From: Alistipes sp.
GTDB taxonomy: Bacteria; Bacteroidota; Bacteroidia; Bacteroidales; Rikenellaceae
Direction of reading: 5' to 3'
Assembly: GCA_017536555.1 (NCBI GenBank)
Contig: JAFXHE010000003.1
Coordinates: forward strand, 214,662 to 278,661
DNA: 64,000 nucleotides
The position numbers and the translations under genes were made by a program. Shown here piece after piece: positions 63,942 to 64,000 of this stretch; position 1 is the first letter of the stretch; the number at the start of each line of letters is the position of its first letter. Under the pieces are notes generated by a model. That model was not told the origin of the DNA. It saw only the letters and a program-made list of their open reading frames with translations, and did not search any database.

Positions 63942-64000
63942 AAAAATATCTCTTCTTTCTAATATTACCTTACAATCAAAACATAATACGCACAGCGCAT

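Overview
The window reads as a chromosomal segment of an anaerobic gut-type Bacteroidales bacterium. The evidence is SusC/SusD/SusE-type lipoproteins, a short RpoD-type sigma factor of about 286 residues, a three-gene fumarate reductase (frdCAB order), BspA-like leucine-rich-repeat lipoproteins, and many promoters of the Bacteroidetes type (TTTG, 19 bp, TAnnTTTG). A Rikenellaceae/Alistipes-like origin is possible, but nothing here proves the genus.

Layout. 1-2074 holds the end of guaB and guaA (GMP synthesis), followed by a terminator whose right arm starts a 135-bp tandem repeat. 2863-5111 is a cassette of a 40-residue peptide gene, a BspA-like lipoprotein gene and a terminator. 5197-8552 carries two alpha/beta-hydrolases, a YfcE-type phosphodiesterase and a small coiled-coil exported protein. 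8670-24375 is a starch/maltodextrin utilisation locus on the minus strand: an MFS sugar transporter, SusC, SusD, a large SusE/F-like starch-binding lipoprotein with duplicated modules, and four GH13 enzymes (two lipoproteins, one with no signal peptide, one periplasmic). A LytS/LytTR two-component system (24776-26931) lies divergently upstream.

27172-30817 has a Wza/Wzc exopolysaccharide export pair with no glycosyltransferases, plus a small HAD protein. 31075-34755 has a lytic transglycosylase, a putative porin and phosphatidylserine synthase. 34883-44562 is a plus-strand run: mannose-1-phosphate guanylyltransferase, Lon, the Kdo genes kdsB-kdsA-kdsD, a UbiD-family decarboxylase, a helix-hairpin-helix protein and rpsU. 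44649-53716 contains a SIMPL protein, rpsT, tRNA-Glu, frdCAB, 5-formyl-THF cyclo-ligase, a Pmp3/YqaE peptide, folC and lnt.

53896-57418 is a second, inverted copy of the peptide/BspA/terminator cassette with a larger LRR protein. 57419-60448 is the most accessory-looking part. It holds a Fic protein and a ParDE toxin-antitoxin pair, each bracketed by members of an ~85-bp repeat family, plus unusual 9-bp-repeat hairpins. The window closes with glutathione peroxidase, a DUF975-like gene broken at a TA microsatellite, tRNA-Thr, a small exported protein and the primary sigma factor gene.

The most interesting structure is the twice-occurring peptide/BspA cassette. The two encoded peptides share LL, EV, VEQGF and DP motifs, they directly precede the lipoprotein genes, and even the terminators match. 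All functions are inferred from reading the sequence; no database search was possible.
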